Shown: positions 1 through 10,437 of the stretch, one piece after another
Position numbering within the stretch: position 1 is the stretch's first letter
Layout of the letters: every line of letters begins with the position of its first letter
Assembly (NCBI GenBank): GCA_038030265.1
Contig: CM075943.1
Coordinates: 1,116,001-1,180,000, forward strand
Origin: Corythucha ciliata
Taxonomy: Eukaryota; Arthropoda; Insecta; Hemiptera; Tingidae
Direction: 5' to 3'
Length of the DNA: 64,000 nt
Position numbers and translations under genes: made by a program
Notes under the pieces: model-generated
Told to the model about the DNA's origin: nothing
Databases searched by the model: none
What the model saw: only the letters and a program-made list of their open reading frames with translations

Positions 1-260
1 CAATGAAATATGAATGAGAATGACCCCTCTAAGTCGTTCGCCAGTCGCTACCCACCCTCCTCTGATCAGCCCCTCTGGCTACTTCACCTACCCCCTCCAT
101 GGAACTGAGGCTTTGGCTTTGGTAAACAGCGGAAGAAAAATTCGGTAACGAAAGTCGAGGGGGGAGAAGTTGCAACCAATCCAGGGCCAGGGGTGCCGTG
201 CCCGCAACCCAGGGCCACAAAGTGCCAATGCGACGGCTTTCGCATTGGCCCGCGTCCACT
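1..260. other. no gene recognised
   Basis: Moderately GC-rich stretch compared with what follows. A 76-codon open frame exists on the minus strand, but it has no recognisable domain and no splice or promoter context. I see nothing I can name. Confidence 0.4.
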
Positions 261-269
261 GGTGAATGA

Positions 270-1190
270 TTATTTTTTAGATGCTAACATTTTAAAATGT
301 TGAGTTGGCTTTATACGAGTAGGGCAAGCTGCAAGCACAAGAAATAGGTTTTTGGGTAGGGCGTGAGTAGCAGTTATACTATTTTTAGGGCACAAATCGC
401 CGGTGGGATGTTTGGATACTTTCAAGGCATGAAAGCTCAGTTTCCCCACTTTAGAGGCACGAATGGACGATTTTGTCAATTTTAGAATGAATCATCTGTT
501 TAGGCACGGCGTTCTTTATACCAGGCAGGAAGACCTTCCCGCACAACACGTTCCTCGTGACGTCAAGAGGCCTAGCTTCTCATTCAGTTTATATTACTTC
601 TCACCGCTCTATGTCGTTTTTCGTTGTTATAATTAAATTCACGACATTCGGATAACTGATACAAAGAGGAAGGACCCCCTTCCCACCCCTTTAACGGCAT
701 TTGATTTTTATTGTTTTCCAAATTATCGTTGAACACAATAATCACCACCACTGAATAGAGGATTTCTCTCACTGAACTACGAGATTCAAGAAGTGTAATA
801 CGAGCAATAAATTGCTAGCAATTCTTATGAAAATGAACAAGGATGAAATGACAATGGTGATGATGTCACTGATGGCACTCGGGAACTGGTCAAGCCATTT
901 CTAGGGCACAGATTTTCAGTAAGGTCATTTATAAAGAGTATGTAGGCGTGTGATATTTTCAGGGCTTGAATCGTCAGTTTTGCCATTTTATGGTCCGAAC
1001 CAAAAAATCCCGTTTTGCCATTTTCAGAAGGGGGATTGTCATTTTTAGAGCGATAATTTCCAGTTCAGCCGTTTTCTTGGCGCGAATGGTCAGTTTCAGT
1101 GGCGACTTGGCGAGGCGATAGGGCATGCAGGGTATGCAGTGTTTACCCATGGGCTTTCTGGTTATTATTATTATTATCTTATTTTTCAAG
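270..1190. repeat. degenerate short tandem repeats, family A
   Basis: Loosely repeated 30-40 bp phrases recur at about 385-485 and 890-1150. They follow the pattern: short T run, AGGGC or AGGCGCG, AAT, CGTCAGTTTTGCCATTTT. Related phrases occur at 16225-16520 and, reverse-complemented, at 21945-22325. Units are too diverged to give a clean period by eye. The stretch between about 490 and 890 holds nothing else I recognise. Confidence 0.55.
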
Positions 1191-1292
1191 TCGAATTTTT
1201 TTTCAAATGTTACAAAAGTAAGTATCTTTTAAACTGCATTTGTTTTTGTTTTTTAACCTAGGAAGCAGGCAGTTTTGGGAAAAAACTCTGTA

Positions 1293-1785
1293 CAGGGTGT
1301 AACGAGATAATGGGGCATAATTGAAATGGGAGATTCTACATCACATGTGGGTCAAAAATGACTATATGGTCACATGGTCCGAATATTAAACGTTTCCGAG
1401 AAAATCGCAGTTTTCCTGATTGTTAATGCATCAGTCGTTTTTTTCGAAACTCGGTCGGTATCTTAGGAACCATTGATCCTGGGAAAATTTCAAGGACACC
1501 GTTGGAAAGAGCACAACATTTTCTTTAAGATGATCGTAAATTTGGGGTACTTCGTGAAATTTGGACGCTCTTAATGCTCGGCTGAAAAGCCACTTCCTTG
1601 AAATTCTCTATTTTTACATGTCATTCAGCCAACTGTAATTTTACTGACATCTCTCGGAGGAAGAGTTAGGAAAAACTTATACAACTATTAAGCTTTCAAA
1701 TTCAAATGACCTGTTTGGTTCGGGGCTTTGTCTCTATTCCTTCTGAGATACAGTTCGATATTGACATCTTTCATAAATACACCAG
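1293..1785 (+). mobile_element. DNA-element end starting CAGGGTG after TA
   Basis: The sequence TA-CAGGGTGTAACGAG begins a non-coding block containing the phrase ACCGTTGGAAAGAGCACAAC. A similar phrase occurs in the block starting at 48714. The fold-back element at 7292 also starts CAGGGTG after TA. I infer a non-autonomous DNA transposon end. The matching right end was not found, so the true boundary is unknown. Confidence 0.35.
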
Positions 1786-1833
1786 CAATTATTACAAATA
1801 ATTCATTTTTGAACTTCCTTCTCTCCACAGAAA

Positions 1834-1991
1834 GTATAGTGTAAGGCCCGGTTCACAAGCTCTATGTTAACGTTCTGTGGAGACTATGCAGCCAAACAAA
1901 TTTACTCCCTCGAAAAATGAATCATTTTTATAGGTTGCATGTACACCACACAACACAAACATAGAGTTTGTGAACAGGGCCTTACACTATT
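1834..1991. mobile_element. MITE with ~34-bp terminal inverted repeats
   Basis: Left end 1834-1868 (core GTGTAAGGCCCGGTTCACA) is the near-perfect reverse complement of 1958-1991. No coding capacity in 158 bp. Short non-autonomous DNA element; superfamily uncertain. It lies just 5' of the Gypsy-1 insertion. Confidence 0.75.
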
Positions 1992-2482
1992 CTCTAGAAA
2001 CTGCGCTCAACTATCAATTTACGTAACGGCCGGCGGTCCGACAAGCATATTGAAGTGTAGCGTGGTAGCCACCCCGCGCAAGGAGTGAACGAAAGGGGAA
2101 AGAAGGGGAGTGGGAGGTATGAAGTGTCGAGGAAACCTCGTTCGCCTGGGTGGACCCTGCGGTGGGGCGCTCGGTCGGGGGTTCTTGCCTTTGGGGGCGG
2201 GGTCTCGGGCCGCGCAGGCGCGAGCGTGCCGTAGAGGGGAGAAAACGGATACCCTGGCAAAGGCGAGAAGTTTGGTCAGTCGGTCTCGAACAGCGGGAAG
2301 GCTCGGATATCTGTGTGAAAAGCAAAGTCGTGAGTGAGTGAGTGAGTGAGTAACCCGTGATCAGGGTGTGCCAGAGCAAAGCAGTGAGCCAGTGTGAGAT
2401 TCCTACCCGCAGAGTGCGTTCGAGTAATAGTCAAGTCGTTCTTGCCGCAACAAGAACCGCCGCGTCCTGGTCGTCTTATTCA

Positions 2483-3090
2483 GTGAACTTCCTCGTTGAG
2501 AAAGCTGTCTCACTTTCTCAAGCGTCGTCTTCGTCGTCTTATTCAGAGAACTTCCTCGTTGAGAAAGCTGTCTCACTTTCTCAACCGTCGTCCTTGTCGT
2601 CTTCTTCAGAGAACTTCCTCGTTGAGAAAGCTGTCCCACTTTCTCAACCGTCGTCCTTGTCGTCTTCTTCAGAGAACTTCCTCGTTGAGAAAGCTGTCCC
2701 ACTTTCTCAACCGTCGTCCTTGTCATCTTCTTCAGAGAACTTCCTCGTTGAGAAAGCTGTCTCACTTTCTCAACCGTCGTCTTCGTCGTCTTATTCAGTG
2801 AACTTCCTCGTTGAGAAAGCTGTCCCACTTTCTCAACCGTCGTCCTTGTCGTCTTCTTCAGAGAACATCCTCGTTGAGAAAGCTGTCTCACTTTCTCAAC
2901 CGTCGTCCTTGTCGTCTTCTTCAGAGAACTTCCTCGTTGAGCAAGCTGTCCCACTTTCTCAACCGTCGTCCTTGTCGTCTTCTTCAGAGAACTTCCTCGT
3001 TGAGAAAGCTGTCCCACTTTCTCAACCGTCGTCCTTGTCGTCTTCTTCAGAGAACTTCCTCGTTGAGAAAGCTGTCTCACTTTCTCAACC
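2483..3090 (+). repeat. 63-bp minisatellite inside 5' LTR, ten units
   Basis: Ten tandem 63-bp units; the last is truncated. Each unit contains GTTGAGAAAG, an 8-nt spacer (CTGTCTCA or CTGTCCCA) and CTTTCTCAAC, a 10-bp perfect stem-loop. The unit is 21 codons long, so long open frames (over 260 codons) arise on both strands. I treat those as by-products, not genes. Unit 8 has one stem base changed. Confidence 0.9.
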
Positions 3091-3431
3091 GACGTTAGTA
3101 ACTCATTGTTGTCGCCAGACCCCGGCTCTACCAACCACATACTGAAGTGATAAGCTAACCCCAAGTCTGATTGCTCCACCGTACACGACACTTTTGGGAC
3201 CCTCTTGAGAACCATTCTTCGCTCAATTTCGAACTCGTCACTTGTTGGAATACCAGAATCTGGTGAGCGAATTTCCTTTCTTGCACGCCGTGTCAGTGTT
3301 GGTTTCGGGTCCTTGTACCTCGGGGCTCAACTTCTCGTGCGGGCGTGTCGCCGCGGGGTTCATCGGGGAGAAGGGGTTCCCCAATTGTAAATATTGTACA
3401 GTTCTACTTATCTCTTTCGTTCAATCTGGTA

Positions 3432-3437
3432 AATAAA
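3432..3437 (+). promoter_or_regulatory. polyadenylation signal in 5' LTR
   Basis: AATAAA, matched by the same hexamer at 11629-11634 in the 3' LTR. In the 3' copy this would direct 3' end formation of the genomic transcript. Confidence 0.6.
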
Positions 3438-3576
3438 GACAACTTCACTCCGCAATGTTTCAATTTTCTTTACCCCTATCCTGTACCAAAAACCACAGGT
3501 GAGAGAGGACCTACAAACAACTTACCGGGGGAAAAGTAGCGACCCCATCTCACTAAGAAAACCCAACGCTACAAAG

Positions 3577-3596
3577 TGGTGGCAGCGGTGGGATTC
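3577..3596 (+). other. primer-binding site for tRNA-Leu
   Basis: TGGTGGCAGCGGTGGGATTC begins three bases after the 5' LTR. From known insect tRNA-Leu(AAG) it is complementary over 20 nt to the mature 3' end including CCA. This is where minus-strand DNA synthesis would be primed. The tRNA identity is from memory of the tRNA sequence, not from a search. Confidence 0.85.
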
Positions 3597-3708
3597 TCTC
3601 TCATGTTGTGGTGGTGCAGGTGCGGGAAATTGAAGCGGGGCAATAGAGTTACGAGCCAAAGTCAGTTAAGTAAAGTTTAGAAGTAACATAGTGAAGTATT
3701 GTTTCAAA

Positions 3709-4752
3709 ATGACTAGTCCTAGTCCAAGTAACGGGAGAATTCGTGAAGATCAGCCGGACGCTGATCCAATCGAGAGATTAGCTGCGCTTATTCATAATTT
3801 AATGGGACGAAATAATGATGTCAATAATCATGCAACTGTGCCATTTGTACTTCTTCAAGGAATCGAAAATTTTTCGCCGGACAAAGCACAAGAATTTTCA
3901 ATTGACGCTTTTTTCAAGCAAGTTGACGGGGTATCACGTAATTTAAATGACAGCCAAAAATTGCAAATTTTACAAATTAAGTTAAAAAAGGGGGCATTAG
4001 ATTTCTTTCTGGCTAATATAGACGATTTAGAAGGAGTAAACCAGTATGAACAAATTAAAGAAAAACTAGTCAATCGATACAAAAAAACGGTCTCGCCGGA
4101 AGAGGCGATGGGAAAACTTTTTGCTCTCTCCCAAGACCCGAACGAGTCCCCTCGCGATTTTGCGGAGCGTGTTTCCGCATTGGCGGAAAGCACTCTGACC
4201 GCTTTAGAAGCAGAACAAACCTTAGCGGAACAGAAACGAGCTGTTCAGCGGCGAGCCCTTCAGGCTTTTGTCAATGGACTCCGAGGTGAAGTGTCCACTT
4301 TTCTGTCTGCCTTTCGTCCTACCGATTTAAATGACGCTATAATCCGAGCGGAACAATTGGCCGGAAAATCTAAAGAACTTGATGACGCGAATTTTCAACT
4401 TTTCAACGTTAAAACCGAGAGTGAAGCACCGCCTCGACTATGGATAAATCGTAAGGAAACACGGGAATGCTTTCAATGTCGACAGACAGGCCATATTCTT
4501 CGCAAATGTCCCTTAAATTCCCCACGGGTACGTCCCTCAACATCGAACGGAAGTAAAAACATCCGGTTGGCCGCACCGGAGAAGCCGTGCTTATATTGTC
4601 AATCAATGGCTCACTTTCCGTGTGACTGTCCTCACAAATTTACCAAGCCTAAACAATGCTGTTATTGCGGGTTTGTTGGACATGAAATGTCTGAGTGTCG
4701 TCGGCACAAGACGGATAAAGAGGCAATTGTCGCCCAATTAAAGCCCAAGTAA
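3709..4752 (+). CDS. gag: Gag polyprotein of Gypsy-1
   Basis: 347-residue capsid and nucleocapsid polyprotein that would package the element's RNA in a cytoplasmic virus-like particle. The ATG at 3709 (MTSPSPSNG) is chosen because the open frame upstream of it begins with GTG, not ATG. The first two thirds are helical and charged, as in a retrotransposon capsid. The C-terminal third has three CX2CX4HX4C zinc knuckles: CFQCRQTGHILRKC, CLYCQSMAHFPCDC and CCYCGFVGHEMSEC. Three knuckles are more than the one or two common in Gypsy elements. The frame is intact and ends with TAA at 4750-4752. The pol frame overlaps its last 34 bases in the -1 register. Confidence 0.9.
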   Translation: MTSPSPSNGRIREDQPDADPIERLAALIHNLMGRNNDVNNHATVPFVLLQGIENFSPDKAQEFSIDAFFKQVDGVSRNLNDSQKLQILQIKLKKGALDFFLANIDDLEGVNQYEQIKEKLVNRYKKTVSPEEAMGKLFALSQDPNESPRDFAERVSALAESTLTALEAEQTLAEQKRAVQRRALQAFVNGLRGEVSTFLSAFRPTDLNDAIIRAEQLAGKSKELDDANFQLFNVKTESEAPPRLWINRKETRECFQCRQTGHILRKCPLNSPRVRPSTSNGSKNIRLAAPEKPCLYCQSMAHFPCDCPHKFTKPKQCCYCGFVGHEMSECRRHKTDKEAIVAQLKPK

Positions 4753-6794
4753 TCACTCAAGTGTCGCCGCCAGAAACGACCCAAGCGACGAAAAAACCGG
4801 ATACGGTGGTAGTACCGAAAATTGATACTCAAACTCGCCCTTTGTTAACTACATCGTTAGAAATTAACGGGGAAACCCGACCATTTATTGTCGATACCGG
4901 AGCAGCAGTTTCCATACTACAAACCCCTATTCGCAGTGCTCCAATTAAACCTACGGGTTTACAAGCTAAGTTAGCCGATGGAAGCCCCTTGGCCTTATTC
5001 GGGGAACAACATTTAGTCGTCACATATAACAACAAGTGTTATCCTCATAGCTTTTACGTGATGAGACGTCCTTCATTAGAGTATGGGTTCCTGGGGCTTG
5101 ACCTCTTAGCCAAGCTACCGGTGACCATCGATTTTACGGGACCAAAGTTAGTACCTCTCCCTTTGGAAGCGGTCGCTGAAAAAGGGAGTGGGTCACTGGC
5201 AGAGGCGGGGGCTTGCTTTTCCTTCATCGCGAAGGAAAAGGGGTCCCTTGTGCAGGAAAAAGATTCAGAAAATGACGGAATTGAAACACCCCTGACGGGC
5301 CCAGAATTTCAAAAGGTACCCGACAGGACGTTTGATATTTGGGATACTGATAGCGACACGGAAGACCCACCGGCGATGGAGACCGGGGTTGAGGACCTTC
5401 TACAAAAGAAATTAGGACATTTGCCTGAGCCGTACGGTCAGCGGATGACGCAGTTATGCGAAGAATTTCGCGAACTGTGGAATTCCCCTGATGCGGTCGG
5501 TTGCTCATTAAATGTGGAGCACAAAATTGATGTGAAACCCGGTACAGACCCCATCGCGAGTCGACCGTACCCAGTGCCTTTTTCACTCCGCCCAGTGGTT
5601 GAGGAACACTTAAGAGATTTGAGTGCTAAGGGAGTAATTGGCCCTACGTTGAGTCCTTGGTCAGCCCCTGTAGTCATGGTCCGCAAGCGTGACCCATCCG
5701 GAGCGGATTCATTTCGATTTTGTACGGATTTTCGCCTTTTGAACTCGGTAACTAAGTCTGACGTTTACCCTTTACCACTAATTAATGAAACTTTGGAAAA
5801 ATTAGGAGGTAGCAAAGTTTTTTCCACCCTGGATATGGCTTCCGGCTATCATCAGATTGCGGTTCGTGAGGAAGACCGGGAGAAAACCGCCTTCCGCACT
5901 CTAGGACACCATTACGAATACCGAAAAATGGCATTTGGATTGAAAAACGCGCCGAGTACTTTCCAACGCGCCATGAATGATCTGCTACAGGGATTGATAG
6001 GAGTCTGTTGTTACACGTATCTCGACGACGTGATCGTCCATTCGCCCGACCTAGAGACTCATTTAAAAGACTTGGAGGCGGTATTGGAACGATTTAAGAC
6101 TGCCCGCTTCCGACTCAATTTGAAAAAGTGCCACTTCGCAGGAGAAGAGGTTACTTATCTGGGGCATGTGGTCACAGCCGAGGGAGTGCGACCCGACCCA
6201 CAGAAGGTACAAGCAATTCACGACTTCATAGTGCCCAGCAACGTCAAGGAGGTTAAATCTTTCTTGGGTTTGTCTGGTTACTACCGTAGATTTATTCCTG
6301 ACTATGCCAAAATATCGAAACCTCTTGTATCATTACTCAAGAAAGACGCTCTGTTTGAGTGGAGAGAGCCACAACAGCTTGCGTTCGAGAAGCTTAAAGA
6401 TGCTCTGTTATCTGACTCCGTGTTGACGTATCCTGATTATACTAAAGAATTTATACTTGCCACTGACGCTTCCAATTTCGCCCTTGGCGCCGTGTTGTCA
6501 CAAGTAGACAACGGCACTGAAAGACCCATAGCTTATGCTAGTCGAACTCTAAATGAGTGCGAACAGAAGTACTCGACTACTGAAAAGGAATTATTGGGCG
6601 TTGTATGGGCTACACAACATTTTCGTTGTTACCTATTAGGTAGGAAATTCACACTAACGACCGATCATGCCGCACTGATCTGGAGCCTCAAGCTCAGAGA
6701 TCCGACCTCCCGAATTGCACGATGGAGTACGAAACTCGCAGGAGTACGATTACAGTACGCAGCACCGGCCGGGTACTCAGCACTCGAATGCTGA
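4719..6794 (+). pseudogene. pol: Pol of Gypsy-1, part 1: protease, reverse transcriptase, RNase H
   Basis: Open from 4719 in the -1 frame relative to gag, with no ATG near its start. This suggests a -1 frameshift within 4719-4752; no canonical slippery heptamer is evident. Domains in order: aspartic protease with VDTGAAVSIL (about 4887-4917); reverse transcriptase with LDMASGYHQIAV (about 5830) and catalytic YLDD (about 6018); RNase H with TDASNFALGAVLSQ (about 6460). Downstream Gypsy-like residues continue in another register from about 6739, so this frame runs into a stop at 6792-6794 after a one-base shift near 6733-6739. The shift could be a real mutation or a sequencing error. Everything before the shift looks functional. 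Confidence 0.9.
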
Positions 6795-7291
6795 CGCCCT
6801 GAGCCGAATGGTAGGAGCTGTTGCAGGTGAAGAAACTAGGCCAAGACTATTTGTCCAGGACTTATTACAGGTGGCTCAAGGAGTGGACCCCTGGGTCCAA
6901 CAATTATGTAAAGGAAATTGCAAAAATTTGAAATACAGGGATGGAATCAAATATTGGTCCAGTGATGGTAGCGACCACTATCCCGATTGGCGGGTACTCA
7001 TCCCCTCTACTTTCCGTGACTCTATCCTGAAAGAGTGTCATGATGCAGTATCATCCGGTCACCCCGGAGCGACGAAAACGGCTGAGTTGGTCCGACGGGT
7101 GGCGTATTGGCCAAAGCTAGAAGCCACAGTCCGAAGGTACATTCAGGCATGTGAGCAGTGTCAGCAAAGAAATTCGCCTGCTGGATTAGCACCACCTATA
7201 CAAAAACCTTATTTTCCGACTCGACCTATGGAAGTAGTTGCGGTACATATCGTAGGTCCACTACCAGAGACTAAGTCTGGAAACCGATATA
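6739..7291 (+). pseudogene. pol: Pol of Gypsy-1, part 2: integrase N-terminal zinc domain and start of core
   Basis: Continues pol in a different frame from part 1. It has the RNase H to integrase linker (HRPGTQHSNADALSR), then the H-H-C-C zinc domain: His near 7039 and 7060, and CEQC near 7153. The start of the catalytic core reads VAVHIVGPLPE at 7240-7270. In this family the position before IVGP is normally Asp, the first acidic residue of the DDE triad. Here the codon at 7246-7248 is CAT (His). The frame ends where the DNA element inserts after the TA at 7290-7291. Confidence 0.88.
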
Positions 7292-8816
7292 CAGGGTGGT
7301 CGGTTTTGAGATGCAAAAAAAAAATTGGGTAATAGTACACCGAAAATGGGATAAAAAAGTCTTATTCGGATAGTGGCCTATCTCTTTTTGTTTTCGAGTA
7401 ATAATTTTTTTAGTGATTTTTAGGCGCAACTGTGTTTTTCGCCGAAAAACTGTTATTTCTCAGCTTCTACTTCACGTTTTTCCAAAAGTGATGGCAGTTT
7501 CGTAATCTACAGAAAATTTTCTACGGGATGAATGCAAAATCAATATTCTAAATTGTCATAAACGCCTGAAAACGTTACGTTTTCGTTGCGTTAATGCAAA
7601 AAAACCAAGAATTTGACTTCACAAAACAATTTACTGTGTCACCAAAAATGTCTTCACACGTTGTCAAACGACATAAAAACTTCTCCGTTTTCCCAGCTTT
7701 CCAACGGTGTACTCGAAAGTGGAATTATCTCCCTCCTTCGACGAGAAAATTCGAAAAGAAGCGAAAAAGTCATACATTTTGGGCTAAAAATGTGAATAAT
7801 AAGAGGTGCAAAAATTCATTTTTTTGGCTCTCTTTCTTGAGAAATCCAAGCTCTGGCACTATAAAAATTAAAATGTATTGCATTTGAAGAATAAACAACA
7901 AACAAACAAATTAATAAAATTGACGAAGAGGTGGGCGAATTTAGTGCGTCTGCTGGTTTTTTATGGGTCGGAGAGACCGATTAATAGGCCCACATTTCTT
8001 TGAAGGAACGGGGCAAGGCTACCTGCATTTCCTGCAAGTCGAATTGCCACGTCTTCTTGACGGAATGGACCCAGAGCTGAGGGAACAAATTATTTTCCAG
8101 CAAGACGGTGATTTCGGTCTCCGACGATCCCAGCCCAGACCCCATAAAAATCCAACAGACGCCCTAAATTCGCACACCTCTTCGTCCATTTTATTAATTT
8201 GTTTGTTTGTTGTTTATTCTTCAAATGCAATACATTTTAATTTTTATAGTGCCAGAGCTTGGATTTCTCAAGAAAGAGAGCCAAACAATTGAATTTTCGC
8301 ACCTGTTATTATTGACATTTTTAGCCCAAAATGTATGACTTTTTCGCTTCTTTTCGAATTTTCTCGTCGAAGGAGGGAGATAATTCCACTTTCGAGTACA
8401 CCGTTGGAAAGCTGGGAAAACGGAGAAGTTTTTATGTCGTTTGACAACGTGTGAAGACATTTTTGGTGACACAGTAAATTGTTTTGTGAAGTCAAATTCT
8501 TGGTTTTTTTGCATTAACGCAACGAAAACGTTACGTTTTTAGGCGTTTATGACAATTTAGAATATTGATTTTGCATTCATCCCGTAGAAAATTTTCTGTA
8601 GATTACGAAACTGCCATCACTTTTGGAAAAACGTGAAGTAGAAGCTGAGAAATAACAGTTTTTCGGCGAAAAATACAGTTGCGCCTAAAAATCACTAAAA
8701 AAATCATTACTCGAAAGCAAAAAGAGATAGGCCACTATCCGAATAGGACTTTTTTATCCCATTTTTGGTGTACTATTACCCAATTTTTTTTTTGCATCTC
8801 AAAACCGACCACCCTG
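7292..8816. mobile_element. fold-back Tc1/mariner-type element inserted in integrase
   Basis: 1525-bp element with two inverted arms of about 676 bp (7292-7967 and 8141-8816), each starting CAGGGTGGTCGGTTTTGAG from the outside, around a 173-bp turn. The target duplication is TA (7290-7291 and 8817-8818). Removing the element plus one TA restores the integrase frame exactly, which fixes the boundaries. TA duplication and the transposase scrap in the turn both point to the IS630/Tc1/mariner superfamily. The 97-codon open frames in each arm are mirror images of one another and have no recognised domain. A second, rearranged copy is at 20779-21942. Confidence 0.92.
7968..8140 (+). pseudogene. Tc1/mariner-type transposase fragment
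   Basis: The turn of the fold-back element encodes about 50 residues resembling the middle of an IS630/Tc1/mariner DDE transposase: DRLIGPHFFEG, then YLHFLQVELPRLLDGM, then IIFQQDGD. In intact relatives FQQDGAP carries the second catalytic Asp. Here the similarity ends right after that Asp, where the right arm begins. No N-terminal DNA-binding region and no third catalytic residue are present, so it is not functional. It probably derives from the autonomous parent of the element. Confidence 0.8.
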
Positions 8817-8818
8817 TA

Positions 8819-9972
8819 TACTGACGGCCATTGATCATTTCACTCGGTTCGCGGAAGCAATTCCGGTACCCGATCAAACCGCGGAAACAACGGCTCGAGA
8901 ATTAAAAGCGCTATTTTTACGCTATGGTGTGCCGGAGAGGTTGCTTTCGGATCAGGGAAGAAGCTTTGTGTCGGCCACAATCAAGAATTTATGCAAAGAA
9001 CTAAAAATCGACAAAATTCAGACCACTGCCTACCATCCACAATCGAATGGCATGGTAGAGCGGTTCCATCGCACGTTAGCTAACGGAGTCGCTAAGTATA
9101 CAAAACAACTTGGTCACGATTGGGAGGAATGGCTCCCTTACGTGGTTTCGGCCTACCGAAATGTAGTTCACTCTAGTACAGGATTCTCCCCAAATTACTT
9201 AATGTTTGGGCGGGAGTTTCGCACCCCGTTAGAAATGGCTCTGAAACCACCTACGGGCACGCCAACTGCGGTTCACTTGGAACACCGGCAAAAGTATGCC
9301 GTCGCTCTAAGATTAGCTCAGCGAAATGCCGAAGAAGCGTGGGGCAAACGATCCCGATTGGTCAATTCACGACGTAGGCCTCGTTATTTCTCAAAGGGAG
9401 ACGCCGTATATGTTTGGCACCCCCAAGAACACTCGTCCGGAGTCCCTAAGTTCGCGAATCGCTGGAAAGGACCATATAAGGTGGTGCGGCGAATCAGCGA
9501 AGTGGTGTATGAAATACAGGACTATGTCGGAAAATCGTCTGTAGTGAATCTACAGCGAATGAAACCAGCATTTATATCAAACGGACAGATGGATGAGCCA
9601 GGCTTTGTACTGGAAGAAGACCATCCGAAAGCAAGCCCTTCCTTGGCCGAAAAAGGGTTAGAAGGGGAGGAGGAAAATTTTCTGATGGAAGGTTACGACC
9701 CTGACCTAGTGACGACTAGACGCTGGGTCACGGGCTCCCCAAAGGAAAGACCAGTTAGCCCGTGCGTCCGGGAAGAGACCGAAATAACAGCTAATATACC
9801 ACAGATGGAGATCGTGGAAGAGGAAACGAGGGTTTCGGAATCCCCTCCAGTCGAAATGCCCTCGGTTGACACGGAAACCAAGCGAACGGACTTTCCGTAT
9901 AATTTAAGACAGCGTCCCCCGTGGAATTTTGCTACCTTACATTGTAAGGGTCGGCGGGAGAGCAAGCAATAA
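8819..9972 (+). pseudogene. pol: Pol of Gypsy-1, part 3: integrase core end and C-terminal domain
   Basis: Resumes integrase at LTAIDHFTRFAEAIPV immediately after the inserted element. It shows the second catalytic Asp (LLSDQGRSF, about 8940) and the catalytic Glu (NGMVERFHRTL, about 9050). A GPY/F-type C-terminal module follows (FANRWKGPYKVV, about 9450), then a long acidic tail to a stop at 9970-9972. This stretch is in frame and intact. It is separated from the rest of pol only by the insertion at 7292-8816. Confidence 0.9.
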
Positions 9973-10190
9973 AAAAAAAAAAAAAAAAAAAACCTTCTGT
10001 AAATAATCGCATTATATGTTTTACCCCTTCTATTAAATTATGTTGTAAATAATTAAAATTGACGGTGTTGCACCCCTATAAATCTTATTATGTGTCTAGT
10101 AGAATTAGTTTTAACTGTTACTTTACGTGTAATTCTTTTATGTGTTGTCTGTTATAAGTATCTTATGTGTTCGTCGAGTTTTCACTCACC

Positions 10191-10221
<31 letters not shown>

Positions 10222-10437
10222 AAGTCGTGGTTAGCATATATATTTTCATCGTATTAATTATAGCTGTTCATAATCGTTTAACATAACAATTTACATTTAT
10301 AAGCGACCAATATAGTACCTTCGAATTTCGATGTAAGTTATTGTCTTTTCTTTCTTTTCTTCTTTATACTTAATAAACATTTTCGGTTTTACTTTTATTA
10401 TTTTATTTTATTTGGCTCGTAGCTAGGGGTGGGGGAA
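9973..10437 (+). other. 3' untranslated region and polypurine tract of Gypsy-1
   Basis: AT-rich non-coding DNA with A runs at about 9971-9992 and 10192-10219. It ends in the purine run AGGGGTGGGGGAA (10425-10437) directly against the 3' LTR, the expected plus-strand primer. No env-like frame is present. Confidence 0.8.

Larger units (their letters stand above)
2056..3573 (+). repeat. 5' LTR of Gypsy-1 (1518 bp)
   Basis: Starts TGTAGCGTGG and ends AACGCTACA. It is almost identical to 10438-11770, with only a handful of base differences (for example 2264, the region near 3222, and 3353). The main difference is length. This LTR has ten copies of a 63-bp unit against seven in the 3' LTR, and one fewer GTGA unit near 2329-2350. 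The arithmetic, three units minus 4 bp, accounts exactly for the 185-bp length difference. An AATAAA polyadenylation signal is at 3432-3437. Confidence 0.95.

Noticed and set aside
2357..3215. Long open frames on both strands of the 5' LTR (262 and 270 codons) and shorter ones in the 3' LTR
   Set aside because: They arise because the 63-bp unit is a multiple of three and lacks stops in several frames. The repeat-coded peptides have no domain and the copy number varies between LTRs.
7594..8514. 97-codon open frames in both arms of the fold-back element
   Set aside because: They are mirror images created by the inverted arms, with no recognisable domain.
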